A stretch of 64,000 bases of DNA from Muscardinus avellanarius. Taxonomy: Eukaryota; Chordata; Mammalia; Rodentia; Gliridae. Under the pieces are notes generated by a model. The model was not told where the DNA came from. It saw only the letters and a list, made by a program, of their open reading frames with translations, and ran no database searches. How positions within the stretch are numbered: position 1 is the stretch's first letter; every line of letters begins with the position of its first letter. This document shows, in pieces, positions 1 to 12,146 of the stretch. Made by a program: the position numbers and the translations under genes. The DNA is taken from contig OY726559.1 of assembly GCA_963383645.1 (NCBI GenBank), positions 113,099,393 to 113,163,392 on the forward strand. The letters run 5' to 3'.

Positions 1-952
1 AGGGTGGGGGGCTGGGGGTGCAAAATTAGTCTCAAAGGATCTTTATTTCTGAGCTAGTGAAGCAGATGTAATCAAGGCTAGAGTAAAATAATCATGATGG
101 GAGGAATGGGGGAGGGGAGCTGGGCTGGAATGGGGGGACTGGACCAGGGCTGGGCTGGATAACTGGGGGGGCGGGGGAATCTCCTGGCTGCGGGATGGGG
201 AGGGAAGGATGGGGTGACCCCAGTTCTTAGAATCCCTCTTTTGGAGCTCAAGGGTGGCTGGACCAGAAGGCGCCCGAGGAGAGCCCCTCCCCCCAGTGGA
301 GGGGGGCCTCGAGGAGCAGGGCTGGAGGAGTGGGGGAGGTGAGAGGGGGAGCCGGGCTCTAGTGGCCTCCAGGTCTGTGGGACAAAAGTTGAAGGGAAAT
401 TTGTGTGTGAGAGAGAAAGGGAGGGGGCCACGGGGAGGGGGGCTTTGACAGTGAACTTGAGACAAAATTCATTAGCATGCAGGCCTGCTGTCTGTCACGG
501 CCAGCTCGGATGGGTTCCCATGCAGGGCAGGAAGAGTGGGGGGCAGGGAGAGGGAGGGCAGGGGGGTGAAAGGGAGAGAAGAGACCCCACCATTGTACCA
601 TTCCCGGGGCCTCAGCTGCCACAAAATATCGGGACCCCAGCCCTGGAAACCAACCCCCAAATCATTCTCCCTCCTCTGAGAGCAAGGTAATTTATCTCTC
701 CCACTTGGGGTCTGTAATCCCACGCCCTCGTCTTCTGTCTAGACTTGCAAGTGCTGCGGGGGGGGGGGGCTGCCCCAGCTCCCAGGCACTCCTGAGCCGG
801 TCACCACTTTCTCCATCAAAACCAAGACCTGCGTTTTCTTTTAGCCCAGCTGATGACAGGGTAAGGGGGAGGCTTGGGAAGGGGGTGTTGGAATTCTCCC
901 AATGGGTAACTGTGTACTCTTTCTGTGACTCCTTATGGACCCAGTCTCCACC

Positions 953-1003
<51 letters not shown>

Positions 1004-3318
1004 ATTCTCCCAAGTTCAAAAGTGAATTCAAACTTGCAGGAGCCAGGTGTGTGTGTGCGGTGGGGGCTGGATGGGGTACTTGTATCCCGCCCTCCTCTTG
1101 CTTCCTTTGGGGACTGGGGTGGACCGGAGGAGGAACAATAGCATCCCTTCTCCTCTTCCTCCTACTTCAGGTTAGAAGAGGCAGTCGGGGGAGGTGGGAG
1201 TGAGCAGAGATGACAAAGACCCTTCCCACAGGGCAAGGGAAGGGAGGGGGCTCCGCGAGAGTGGGCTGCTATTTTGGGAGGTGATGTCTCCAGATAGGGG
1301 CAGCACCCCCTTTTTTGCTGCCTTTCTAGCGAGAGCAGCAAGAGAAAGAAAAGAGAGAGAGAGACGAGTGAAATTCCTGAATGGATAGACAGATGCTACG
1401 TCACCCCAAGCAGCATCCTCCACTGCGCAAGAGGCCGGGAGCTGGGGGAGGCCGGCAGTCCAGACGCGGGGCCACCGCGCAGTCTCTCCTCTTCGCGGGG
1501 ATGGGGTAAGTAGCCTCTGGGGTCCAGGGAGGATCCCGGCTCCCACGGATACCCAGGCTGGGGGCGGGAAGGATCCCCTAAGCTGAGCCGGGTCACCCTA
1601 ACCTTCCCACTTTGCCTACTGGCTAATGGAATCCTGTGTAACCGGGGGGGGGGGGCAAAAGATTTAGGGGGTCCCCCAAAGGGCCGAGGCATCGAGGGCG
1701 GAGAAATGCAAGCATTTTTGCCCGGGTTTCATGGGCGGTTATGGTTATGCTGAGCTGGATGCGGTGCTGCCCAACCCAGCCGCTCAGAGCGCCTCTCAGT
1801 CCCGCCTTCTCCCAGCCCCTGCCAGTCCAGACAGCTTACTCAGTTTGTCAATGGGATGGGGGGGGCCTTTAGGGTCACGGTGCTACTGATCCTATTAGTC
1901 CGCCCCTCCCTTGTCTCCGCTAGACAAGGCCAACATCTTAATGCTTGTACCAGAAGAGGGGCAGGAAGAAAGATGGGAGGAAAGAGGGGAAATGGTTCTG
2001 TATTTGGACTCCGGATCGGCTCAATCTTGTCCCAGTCTTTATTCCTCTCTGCCCCCCAAAGGCGGCAGGTGTTAGGGAGAGAAAAAGTCTGAAGGACTTT
2101 GGGTGAGCGAAGGGAGGCGAGGAGGGAAAGAGCCCCATTTCCAGGGGAGCAGAGACCAGCATTGGGAAAAATCCAAAAACATCTTCCAGAATTTAGACTA
2201 ATTTCCTTCTCCTTTGGCTTCTCTTTTTGTGTATGAACCGGCTGGCAGGTGGGAGAGGGCCACGGGGAGCTTAAAAGCAAGCAAGGAAGGGGTTGAGGGC
2301 AGGTGCAGAGAGAACCCACTCCAGAGAGTCATTTAACGGAGATGTTTTGTCTTTGGGGTGTCTCTTTAAGGAGGGGGGGAGGTAGAGAGAGGCACTCTCC
2401 TGCCCTAGTCTCCCTCCCGCTGCTTCCTAGGAGGCTGGAATACAGCGACCATCCCCGGTGCCCCAAAGGCCAGGTTTCTGGGGGAGGCCGAGGCCGCCAG
2501 CTGTCATGCACGCAGTATTCCTGCATGAGGGGCTGGAGTGGCGGAAATCAGCGAGGCTCCCCAGGAAGAAACCCTGTCCTGCTGCCTGTTTGCCTCAGGA
2601 TATGGGGTGGCACCTTGGGATCCTTCTGGGAAGGGAATGGACTGGCAGCGTTGAGGTTGGGGTTTAGTGAGGACTGGAGGCTGTACACTGAAGGCTTATT
2701 CTGGCCCTGGCACCTTTTTTTTTTTTTTTCTCCCTGATTTCTTCTACATGTAGGCAGGTTACCTTCCTGACTTAAAAAAAAAAAAGTAATTCATTATGGA
2801 ATTCAGTTTAAGGCAGAAGAATTCAACAGCTTCCCCCACACACCCACATATATATAAATACACTCTGCCTATATTTTAGGACCTGGGTCACCTCTGCTTT
2901 AGATGCCGCTCCCCCAAACCCTAATTTAACCTGAAACCCAAACACTGAGAAAACTCTAAAGAATGAACCGAGGTCCCTATCTAACATTAAAATAAGAATA
3001 AACAACCGCTGTGTAGTCACAGCTAGGGGAGGAGATATCTGTAGGAAAGAGGTGATAGGTAGGTGTGCGGGCACTGGAGGAAGCGAGAGAGAAGACGATG
3101 GAGAATTGTCTCTCATGCACATCTTAAACGTGTAGAGTACTTTACAGTGGATCCTGCTCTTTTCTTAGCTCTAGACAAGACGAAAATACCTCCCTAACCC
3201 CAGCTCCTACGTTCACTGGGTTCCAAATGTGCTCTTTGGTGGAAGATGAGCAGCAGGAATCTGTGAGGAGACCGGGTCCATTGGCCAGAGGGTTTGCTTG
3301 TTTAGGCTGAAGTCAGAG
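1..3318. other. unique sequence upstream of mir-9-1
   Basis: GC-rich, purine-biased unique DNA without a recognised gene apart from the possible exon at 1.39-1.51 kb. It includes an (AC)n at 954-1,002, T and A runs at 2,712 and 2,776, and a minus-strand AATAAA near base 41. Open frames here are short and have no family resemblance. Confidence 0.6.
1390..1505 (+). other. candidate distal 5' exon of the mir-9-1 host transcript
   Basis: A half-CRE context (CTACGTCACC near 1,395-1,404) and an NRF1-like TGCGCAAG precede GC-rich sequence that ends in a strong splice donor, ATGGG|GTAAGT, with GT at 1,506-1,507. It lies about 9 kb upstream of the hairpin, roughly where I recall the human MIR9-1HG start. 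No coding frame is implied. This could equally be a chance donor in unique DNA. Confidence 0.3.
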
Positions 3319-3505
3319 AGCAGGGTGGCTGGAATCCCACTAGTTGGGAGGCTGAGGCTGGAGGATCATCGTGGGTTTGAGACCAGCCTTGGCAACGTAG
3401 CAAGATGCTCAGGAATTTAGCAGAAACCCTGTTTTAAAATTAAAAAATAAATAACTAAAAGGGCTGGGGATGTAGCTGGGAGGTAGAATGGTCCTAGGTT
3501 CAATA

Positions 3506-3584
<79 letters not shown>

Positions 3585-3600
3585 GGAGAGAGAGGGAGAG
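3319..3600 (+). repeat. old dimeric SINE ending in a (GA)n tract
   Basis: A diverged B1-dID-type copy runs to about 3,508 and passes directly into (GA)n at 3,509-3,582. The repeat replaces the usual A-rich tail. Confidence 0.8.
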
Positions 3601-4340
3601 CGCCTTAGAATCATCATCCCGGCAAGAGGTTAGCTGGGCCCTGCCTAGCTTGCCTCCCCATGTCTGGGCTATTTTCTTTCGGTCTTCTCGTCTTCTCAGC
3701 GTGGGGTGCTCCTGGAGCACTGTAGACTAAAGTGGGTGCTGGAGCTTAGCCCCAGGAAGGAGCCACCCACAGCACTGACCTTTGTATTCTCCTCCCGGAC
3801 AGGAGCTGGGCACACCAGAAGAAGTAGCCTCACTTGTGTGTGATGTCAGCGTAGATGGCCACCTTTGGCTTCTGGGGTATTTATTTTCTTCCTTGTTCTT
3901 TCCATCGGGGGTGGGGGTGGGGACACTGGTCTTCACCACCTGTGTTTCCTCCTTCTCTTTCTGCCTCTCTCTCTCCCCTACTCCTGACCTCTTCTAGCTT
4001 TCAGTCTCTGACTTTGGTCCAGTCCATCCATTCAGTCACTGATCGTGGAAATGGAACAAGGGACCTTAGGAACTGACTCCCCCCCTCATGCAGTCCCATG
4101 ACAGAGAGAGAAAGCGTCAGGGATACCGGGGACTGGTTCCCTTTCCCCCTACACTCCAGAGGGCAGAGGGAGCCCCTTGGCCTCGGTGGCTGGCTGCGGC
4201 TGGATGGGGAGAACAGAGCTGTGTGTTTGTTGGTAATGGAGAAGGAGGGGTGCAGGTTGGGTGAGCAGAGCTCACCCAGTGGTGTGCCCTACCTACACCT
4301 GCACCTGCACACAGCGCAGTGTGTGGGCTCAGGAACAGGA
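3600..4340. other. unique sequence, no gene recognised
   Basis: Mixed-composition DNA with short GGGTGGGGGTGGGG and pyrimidine-rich patches. No exon, RNA gene or repeat is recognised. Confidence 0.5.
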
Positions 4341-4344
4341 CAGG

Positions 4345-5525
4345 AACAGGATACACAGCCTGTGTGGGATGCAGCTAGTAATCCCAGCGTTTGGGAGGCT
4401 GAAACAGGAGGATCACAGTTCAAGGCCAGCCTCAGCTATTTAGTGAGGCCCTTTGCAGGTCAGTGAGACCCTGTTTCCAAATAAAGAATAAAAAAAAATA
4501 GGGCCGGGGGGTGTAGCTCGGAGGTAGAATGCCTCTGGGTTCCATCCCCAGTGGGGAGGGGGGAGGAAAGAAAAAGAAAACAGGAAACCTTCTTGTAGGG
4601 CCAAAGGGTGTATTCCCAGGCACAAAGTCCTCCATATCCTTTCCCTGGGATTGCTAGTTTCATCTGCCCACATGGATAGACATATTCATAAATAGATATT
4701 CAGATTTTCACATAGCTTCATAGCCTCAGTATTTGGGCATGGGTGCTGGAGATTGAGCCAAGGAGAATTCTACCTCCCGGTTATACCTCCAGCCCTTTTT
4801 AAAATTTTTAATTTGAGACAGAGTCTAGCTAAACTGCTGGGATCAGCCTCAAACAGTGATCCTTCTAGCTCAGCCTCCCAATCGTGGGATCATAGGCTGC
4901 ACAGCCACACCTGGCCAGCCAGCCTCAGTATTTTTTGTTTCCTGCTCTTGAAGACATAGTTAAAAGCCTCAGAATTTTTTATTGCCAATTCTCACTTGTA
5001 TCTGCCATGATTCCACAGACAGTGTAAACATTCCATAGCAGAAGAGCAGCGTATGACTATGTTCATAATAAGGAAATGCTACGAAAGCAGAGTAAATGTC
5101 TGGACCTCCCTCTCTCAAAGGCAGCTTTCATCTCTCTCTTTAAGGCAAATTCACCTGGTAATTGTTAAGTAAAGAAAAAAAAAACCTCTGCTTTTTATTT
5201 CATTGCCTGCATGTTTCCGGAGAGTGGTTTACTGGCCAAAATGCATTTTGGAGCCTACACTACAAAAATTTTTCTCAAAGTTGCATCCAGAAAGCATCAT
5301 TTAAGGTGTTTTTTTTTTTTTTTTTTTGTATTGGGGATCGAACGCAGGGAACTTCTACCTCCCAGCTATACCCCCATCCGATTTTGTTTTTATTTTGAAA
5401 CAGGGTCTCACTAGGTTACTGAGGGTCTCACTAAGCGGCTAAGGCTGGTCTTGAGCCTGCGATCCTCCTGCCTTAGCTTCTCAAGGACAGGGATGGCGGG
5501 CACGCACCACCGCAGCCAGCTCTTT
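4345..5525. repeat. three dimeric SINEs with unique spacers
   Basis: Copies lie at about 4,345-4,560 (+), 4,740-4,925 (-) and 5,308-5,522 (-, beginning with an 18-T tail). The intervening DNA, including 4,926-5,307, is AT-rich and has no recognisable feature. Confidence 0.8.
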
Positions 5526-6865
5526 TGGGCTCTTGTATTTTGTGTGTGGACCTCTTCGTGCGCACAGACAATAGGTGGACGGCTATAGGAATGGAAATGG
5601 AGGCAGGGCGGGCACTGGCAAAGAATGCCAGCTTCTGGGCTGGTTGAGATAGTTGCAGACTGGCCTGAGCACAGGAATTTGGGGTGCTCTATCCGGAGAC
5701 CCCAGGAGTTTCCCCATAAGGAGTTCTATTCCAGTGGATGGAACTGTGCACTGGAAGCAGAGGGTTCTGCCCCCGCTGAGGCCCACCCCAAAGGGTCCCT
5801 AAGGCACTTCCAGATGTTAGCTTGTTATGGCCTGTCCTGGCTGAGGAGTAGCAGGGTGTCATCTGGCCAAAGGGACTGTGAAATAGTAGTCACACAGAAC
5901 ACAGTGCCACGGGGCACGTTGACGCTCTCATTCCCCCCACACCAACACATAGACCCACAATGGACCAATATCCTCCTTCCCACCACAAGGCACAGGATCC
6001 CAAGTAGCAAAGAAGACTCCGTGGCACACTCAGAGTTACAGAGGACCTTTATTAACTTATCAGTTACTGGGCATAGGGAACCTATACTGTAACAACATAG
6101 CCTGGTATACAAACCGATCCCAGTTACATGATGGTGAGAAGTTCTCCACCTCCTTCACGGCTTATAGTACAGCCTTCCCCCCTGAATAAAGACAGATGTC
6201 CCCCTGGCCCCCAGGGCACCCCTGAAGACAGGAGAGGCAGGAGGTCAGGCTGTTCAGCACTTCGAGAAAAAAATCAAACCAAGATTTATTTCGTCAGGAA
6301 TCTGGACAGAGGTAGGATTCCCTGTGGCTAGTGCCAGGGCCATTTAGACTGGATTTTCCTTTTGGAGGGGGGGTCTCCCCTCCTCAATTTGGACACTGTT
6401 TAGCCTGAACTACCTCTCTTGTTTAGACTGAGCTCAAAGCCACAGGAAAAGGCAAGAGGATGTTGCTCTTTACCTAGGTATTTAGGGGACATTTTGATAC
6501 ACAGGTGTTTTTAGGAGTCAGCGGAGTATGCCCATTCTCGCCCTGAGCTTGGTTTTTGAGTCTGAATTTGGCCAATAGGGATGGAGATGGGGGAATCTCA
6601 ACTGAGCAGAGAAACCTTTGTGTCCAGTTGATCCAGCTGCGCCTGGCCACATGGTCTGTGGGGGTCTAGGCCAGGAGAAAGGATTGTGGACAGTAGCTTG
6701 AGCCCGGCAGAGGGCAGGTAGCAGGGATAAAACCCATCATCTCGTCGGTGAGTTAGAAAAAGGGGAGACTGGTGGCTGGACGGACAGCTGGCTGTTGTTC
6801 CACACTTGGTCCAACCTTTCCTGGGTGCTAGAGAGGGGAGAAAGGTTTGTTTAATGGTGCTTTTT
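5525..6865. other. unique sequence with possible LTR-like fragment
   Basis: No gene is recognised. On the minus strand, 5,850-6,330 carries AATAAA signals near 6,285 and 6,050. The latter is followed by a GT-rich stretch, somewhat like the R-U5 part of an old retroviral LTR. I could not find LTR termini or a target duplication, so this is weak. Confidence 0.25.
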
Positions 6866-7493
6866 CTAATTTTTATTTTTGCAGAACTGGGGCTGGAACC
6901 CAGGGCATTCTACCTCCGAGCTACACCCCCAGCTCTATTTTTTTTTATTCTTTCTTTGGAAACAGAGTCTTACTAAGTTGAGGAGGGTCTCACTAAGTAG
7001 CCGAGGCTGGCCATGAACCTGTGATCCTCCTTTTCAGCCTCCCAAAAGCTGGGATTACAAGCGTGCACCACCACGCCCAGCTTTTTTTAAATGATGCTTT
7101 TAAGAGCAGGGATTTGGGGAGATGCTTAAGGGGGACGTTGGCTGGGCGCCCTGGAGAATGAATGGCCTGAACATCTCCTAGGGTGCCCCTACGAAGGGGT
7201 GGGAGCCGTTCTTAGAAATCTCTGAGGGGGTTGGAGGACAGGTCTAGGGTCTGGTGTAGGGAGCGGGACTGTAGGGGTGCATTGGGGCATCAGCAGTTCC
7301 CTGGTGGATAGGTCTATCCATGCGAATATCTAGGGAGAGTTTCCTTTTTCTGCAACTGTGCTAGCCCTTCAGATACCACAAACCCTGCGGTTACTCAGTG
7401 TATTCTCTGAGAGCTATACAGGCACTGGGAGGGGACTTTGTCTCTTTCTCTCCTCACCATTGGCTGCTGTGCTTTTAGTCCTAGGAGGGTGAC

Positions 7494-7545
<52 letters not shown>

Positions 7546-8575
7546 GGATAAGCCCAGGGACATTTTGCCTCTGAGCTATATAGCCCCAGCCCTATTTTAT
7601 TTATTTATTTATTTTAATTTTGAAACAGGGTCTTGCTAGGTTGCTAAGAGTCAGCCTACTTGCTGAGGCTGGCTTCAAACCTGTGATCCCCCTGTCTCAG
7701 CCTCCCAAGTACTGGGATTACTGGTGTGTGAGCCCCCCAGGTCAGGCCCAGCAAGGCTCAAGTATTGATGCAGTCGGTGGAAGCCACTAAAAAGCCTCTC
7801 CCTTGCGCAGGTCCTAGCGACCTTGGAGAGTGTGGCAGCGGGAAACTGTTCCACCAACCTGAGACTTGGGGAGAGCCGCCAGTCTGGACCTCTGGGATTT
7901 ATTCTGGTTCTGCCCCCCGCCCCCACCCCACAGCCTGCCGCCAGCCTGATCAGCTCCAGGTTTTGAGGGGGCACCAAACACAACCTATTGCCTCTCAGCA
8001 TCTAACCAAGGCAAACAGCATTCACGGCTTGTCTTTGTTTGGGCAAACAGCTTTTGGGCAGACCCGCGGATAAAACCATCTGGACAGGTCTAACAGTAAA
8101 CGGTGGTCCCTTGGGGTGCGCAGACAGACAACCTAGTGTCCAAGCCTCCCTACTGATCAGAGCTGCTGCTGTTAATCTGACCAGCAGGCTGCAGGTGCCC
8201 AGTTCCCCCTAGCTCTGCGCTGCAGCCCAGATCCGGATCCTGCCGGCCACCGATTTGTACCACCCAAGGTTGGGTCGGCACTTTATTTTGGTTCTGCTGG
8301 GTCAGATGGGGAGTCAGGTTGGAAAATCAGGAATTGAGCTTTTTAAATTTTATTTCTTTCAGTACTGGGGATGGAAACCAGGGGCGTTCTACCTCCAAGC
8401 TATACCCCCCAGCTCTATTTTTTAATTCTTTATTTTGAAACAGGGTCTCACTGAGTTGCAAAGGGCCTCACTAAGTAGCTGAGGCTGTCTGCCTCAGCTA
8501 CTCCTCCTGTTTCAGCTTCCCAAAATGCTGGGATTACAAGCAGTGTACCACCACCCCGGGCAGCGGCGGCGGGAC
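6865..8575 (-). repeat. three minus-strand dimeric SINEs
   Basis: Copies lie at about 6,865-7,083, 7,540-7,745 (its head adjoining a (TG)n at 7,495-7,540) and 8,350-8,565. Between them, 7,084-7,494 and 7,746-8,349 are unique with no recognised gene. Confidence 0.85.
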
Positions 8576-9240
8576 TGAGTTTTGCTCCTGAAACGGAGAG
8601 CTGAGATTGAATGGCAGACTTGCGGTTGTAGGTGTATGTGAGGCAGAGGGGAGGGCCTCTGCACCCGGGCCAGGTTCCGAGAGCCTTGCCCTGGCTGATG
8701 CCATCGGCGATCCTGGCTCCCAGCCTCCCCTATGTGGAACTTGGGTGCTGCAAACAGGTTTAAGTTTCCCCCTTCTGCTAAGTGGAAAAGGAGACTGACT
8801 ACACGTCCCTCAGACCCCTGTGTCTCCCAGTAGAAGCCTAAACTTCCAAAATCTTTGCTTAGACTGATTTGAGTTGAAAACCAACAACTGGGGGGCTCCT
8901 GTCCATCCTAAAGATTAGGGTCACGGTTTGGGGGAAGGATCCACATTCGAGACACACAAAGGATATTCTGACGGGAGGAGGTAGGGCCGGATAGCCTCCA
9001 GCCATCGGTTCTTTTCTAGGGGATGTCACCCCATCTCTTTTCTGTCTTTGCGCGTTGGTCCTGCCGCTGGGGGGTAGGGGCCAGAATGGAAAAGATAGAA
9101 CGTACAAAAAAAAAAAAAAAGAAAAGAAAGAGGCCGGAAATCAAAACCACGAATGGCAATGGATCAGACATGGCAGGAGGGTCTCGGAGTAGGTGAGGCG
9201 GTGCGACTCTGAGAATCAGCACACAGATGTAGAGTCTCCC
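8566..9240. other. unique sequence before the CpG island
   Basis: Unique DNA with an A-run at 9,106-9,120. No gene is seen. CpG density rises sharply from about 9,240. Confidence 0.5.
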
Positions 9241-9300
9241 CCCTCGCCGGCAAGCCGATCTCTGGGCGTGGGGGGTGCGCCCCAATCGCTGGCGGCGGCC

Positions 9301-9400
9301 GGGCCAGCGAAGGGGCGGGGCGGGGCTGGCGGGGGACGAGGCGGTGACGTCAGACACGCTAGAGCCAATCAGAGGCCGGCCTGGGGAGGGAGTGGGAAAG
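9301..9400 (+). promoter_or_regulatory. candidate core promoter: GC boxes, CRE and CCAAT box
   Basis: Tandem GC boxes (GGGGCGGGGCGGGG, about 9,312-9,325) are followed by a palindromic consensus CRE, TGACGTCA, at 9,345-9,352 and a CCAAT box at 9,365-9,369. This order and close spacing are typical of a TATA-less CpG-island promoter, so initiation probably falls in the next 50-100 bases. CREB control is known for the paralogue mir-9-2; its extension to mir-9-1 here is inference. Confidence 0.6.
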
Positions 9401-10616
9401 GATGAATGAAAAGTCCGGAGCCGGAGCGCGCCGGGGCAGAGCAGAGGCGGAGGCGGAGGCAGAGCAGAGAGCAGCGGAGCCGACGCGCGCCGAGGCTCCG
9501 GGGCGCACCTGGTCCTCCACCCCGCACCCGCACCCGCACCCGCAGAGCCCGGCACCCCGGCGCCCCTTGGAACCGGCGGGAGGATCGCGCAGGAGAGCGC
9601 CGATGGCACCCTGCCTGGCCGGTGTGGGCACAAGGTGGGCGAGCGCCTCGGGACCCGCAGCGCCCACCCTCCACCCGGCCCCCCGGGCCTCCTAGTCGCC
9701 GACTCCGGCTCCCGATCTCACCCCCTGGCAGCCCCGGGGGCCTCTCCAGCTTCAGACCCGGGCCATCTTCACCGCCTGGGCGGTCTCTGATCCGCTTTGT
9801 GCCCAGCTGCCTCGCTGGGCTTCGGCTGGGCCTGGGGCTCGGCTCACCTGCTAGCTGCAGCCCCATCTCGTGGGCGCTCTCCGGGCTCCTCCGGGCCGGG
9901 ACCTTTGCCCTTCCTTCTCCCTCGCCAGGCTCGCTCGGGGGTCTCCGGATCGCCTTGCGCCCCACCCCAGAGCCTGCGCGCGGTTGGGGCGTGGGGGTGC
10001 CCCTGCGCCTCCGGGGCTTGCTTCCAGCTCCCGGCGGCGGTCTGCTCCGATCCCGCCCGGCCCTGCACGGGCTCCGCTCCTCTTCCCCCGCAGCCCTTGC
10101 GAGCTGGAGACCCGGCCGGGCTGGCTCCGCGGGAGGCCAAGGCTCGGGCTCTCGGATGCGCCCTCGGTCGGCCGGAGGAGGGCGATGGAGACCCGGTGAG
10201 GCTGGGGAGGCCTCCGCCTCGGTCCCTGCGCGCGGGCTTCCCGGGTGGCACGAAAAGCTGGCGAGCCCCTTCTCCTTGGACCGGCGGGACTCCCGCTTCT
10301 GCAACACAGGGGGAGCGGAACGAGGCGTCCGAGAAGCTTGGGGGGAGGGCGTCTGGGCCCGAGGTCGCTGCCCGGACCTCCACTCAGCCGCCGCATCCTT
10401 CCCGGGTCCTTGGGGTCCGTCTAGCCTGGGTCGCTGTGTCTGAGTCACTCTGGGTCCCGGGCTCCATCCCTCTCCCTCTCTGCCCCCTCCTCCCCGCGGG
10501 CACCCTCCCCCACCCTCACCGGCGGCCAGGGGAAGCGGCCGAGGTACCCGCGACTGCGTCGGCGGCAGCTGGTGGAAGAGGCGGAGGCCGCAGCCAGGAG
10601 GCGGGGTTGGTTGTTA

Positions 10617-10639
10617 TCTTTGGTTATCTAGCTGTATGA
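10617..10639 (+). ncRNA. MIR9-1: mature miR-9-5p
   Basis: This is the 23-nt 5' arm product with seed CTTTGGT, running from TCTTTGG to GTATGA. It is the dominant guide strand of miR-9 in most neural tissue (established knowledge). Confidence 0.97.
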
Positions 10640-10655
10640 GTGGTGTGGAGTCTTC

Positions 10656-10677
10656 ATAAAGCTAGATAACCGAAAGT
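10656..10677 (+). ncRNA. MIR9-1: mature miR-9-3p (miR-9*)
   Basis: This is the 22-nt 3' arm product, ATAAAGC to CGAAAGT, with seed TAAAGCT. In known biology this arm is also functional: it targets CoREST and BAF53a during neuronal differentiation. Confidence 0.96.
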
Positions 10678-11239
10678 AAAAATAACCCCATACACTGCGC
10701 AGAGGGGCCCCGCGGGACTGCTGGCCTCCTGGGGGCGGGCGGGCGGCGGGGGAGACCCGAGCGAGGGTCAGGACCTGGAGGACCGGCCAGCCTGGCCGTG
10801 CAAAGGCTGCAAGACGACGCGTGCGCCCGCCGGTCTGCAGACCCCACCGGGGGCGGCGGTTTCCTAGCCCCGACCCGGGTCTCCGCAGGTAGGAGTCATC
10901 TTAGCCTGGGGCTAGATCCGCTCCCGCGTCCCACGCCCCGCTGAGCTGGAAGGAGGTGAAGAAGCCGTCCCTGTCCGGGATGGTACAGTCTAAGTCCAAA
11001 CGCTGCGAAATAGAGATCCGCTGGGATCTAGCTGTGGACTGGTGAGCGGTTCCCTTCGGCTACTTGCGCTCCTGCTGGGGATGGGAATTCCGAGCCTGTC
11101 GCCAGAGATTCCCGATCTTTGCTTTAGCTGAGAGCCAGCAAAGGCTCTCCCTGCGTGAGCTCTCCGGCCCTGGTTGGGAGCTGAAACTGTCAAAGGGGAA
11201 ATAGATGGGGATATCGCCTGGAACTTTTATAAAACAGGA

Positions 11240-12040
11240 CTCAGGCCGGGCGCCTGTAAAATCCCAGCATTCGGGAGGCTGAGACAGGAGGATTCCCCGC
11301 CAGCCTCAGCTACTTTGTGAGGCCCTTTGCGACTCAGTGAGACCCTGTTTCAAAATAAAGAATAAAAAAATAGGGCTGGGGGTGTAGCTTGGAAGTAGAA
11401 TGACTCTGAGTTCCATCCCCAGTACTGAGAAAAAAGAAAAAAGAAAAAAGTCCCAGGACAGCAGAGTGGTTGATAATCCTTTGCCCAGCCTGGGTTCTAG
11501 GGCAACCCAGCACAAACTATCTCTGCTCCGTTTCCATATCCTTCCCGTCCCGGCACTCAGAATTTGGGTGATGTCCCCAAAAGATTCTCATGCTGCAGGA
11601 ACAAAACGGTCTCAAGGAGCTCCAACACAAAGGTGTTCCTAGTTTAGTATCTCTATGCTGCCCAGAAAAATCAAAGATCTAGAAAGATTAACCAGAGCCT
11701 TTCCTAAAAGAATCTACTTATCTGGCCTGACCTAAATATTTTAAGTGAAAGACTGTTTAGTTGCAGTTGGAGAGGAGGATACACTAGAGTCACTTTGCAG
11801 GAGAGTAAAGGTAGGAGCCGCGCTGGTGGCGCACACTGGTCATCCCAGCATTCGGGAGGCTGAGACAGGAGGATCGCTGTTCCCAGCCAGCCTCAGCTGC
11901 TTGGTGAGGTCCTTTGCAACTCAGTGAGACCCTAATTTTAAAATGAAAAATAAAAAATAGGCCTGGGAGTGTAGCTTGGAGGTAGAGTGCTCCTGGGTTT
12001 TATCCCCAGACCTGCAAAAAAAGAAGAAAAAAAAAAAGCC
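11240..12040 (+). repeat. two plus-strand dimeric SINEs
   Basis: Copies lie at about 11,243-11,450 and 11,815-12,038, each with both halves and an A-rich tail. The DNA between is unique. Confidence 0.9.
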
Positions 12041-12146
12041 AATGTAGCTAAAGGTAGAAGATGCCCTGTGCATTGACTACTGCTCCCCAGGCTGACCCCC
12101 CAGGCTGGGCATTGTGGGACACTGACAGTGATGATAAGGTATGTTG

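Larger units (their letters stand above)
10602..10690 (+). ncRNA. MIR9-1: microRNA precursor mir-9-1
   Basis: The 89-nt segment folds into a long stem: the arm beginning GGGGTTGGTTGTTATC pairs with the arm ending GTAAAAATAACCCC, with a short loop around GTGGTGTGGAGTCT. Both mature arms agree with miR-9 as I remember it, and the length and loop are those of the human mir-9-1 paralogue rather than mir-9-2 or -9-3. Established knowledge: miR-9 is a brain-enriched microRNA that drives neural progenitors towards differentiation and represses REST, TLX (NR2E1), HES1 and others. Drosha cuts the hairpin from the host transcript MIR9-1HG in the nucleus and Dicer matures it in the cytoplasm. It sits about 1.25 kb downstream of a CRE/CCAAT promoter and inside a CpG island. 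RHBG lies convergently about 42 kb away, as in human 1q22. Confidence 0.98.
9240..10980 (+). promoter_or_regulatory. CpG island spanning the proximal mir-9-1 promoter and hairpin
   Basis: About 1.7 kb of very GC-rich, CpG-dense, SINE-free sequence. It includes GC boxes near 9,311-9,328, a CACCCG-type direct repeat near 9,523-9,542, and the mir-9-1 hairpin near its right end. Possible splice donors occur at 10,196 (CCG|GTGAGG) and 10,889 (CGCAG|GTAGGA). Long open frames exist on both strands, as expected from GC-rich DNA with few stop codons; none shows a recognisable domain. Known: the human mir-9-1 CpG island is a hypermethylation target in breast cancer. It most likely acts as promoter for a short primary transcript of mir-9-1. 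Confidence 0.8.

Noticed and set aside
1..3300. 3' end of MEF2D (next gene in human synteny)
   Set aside because: No MEF2D coding sequence or recognisable 3' UTR is seen; in human the gene ends tens of kilobases further away.
9369..10639. Long open frames (up to about 359 codons) on both strands of the CpG island
   Set aside because: They overlap on both strands and in several frames, are Arg/Pro/Gly-rich, and have no domain. GC-rich DNA lacks stop codons, and the segment includes the mir-9-1 promoter and hairpin.
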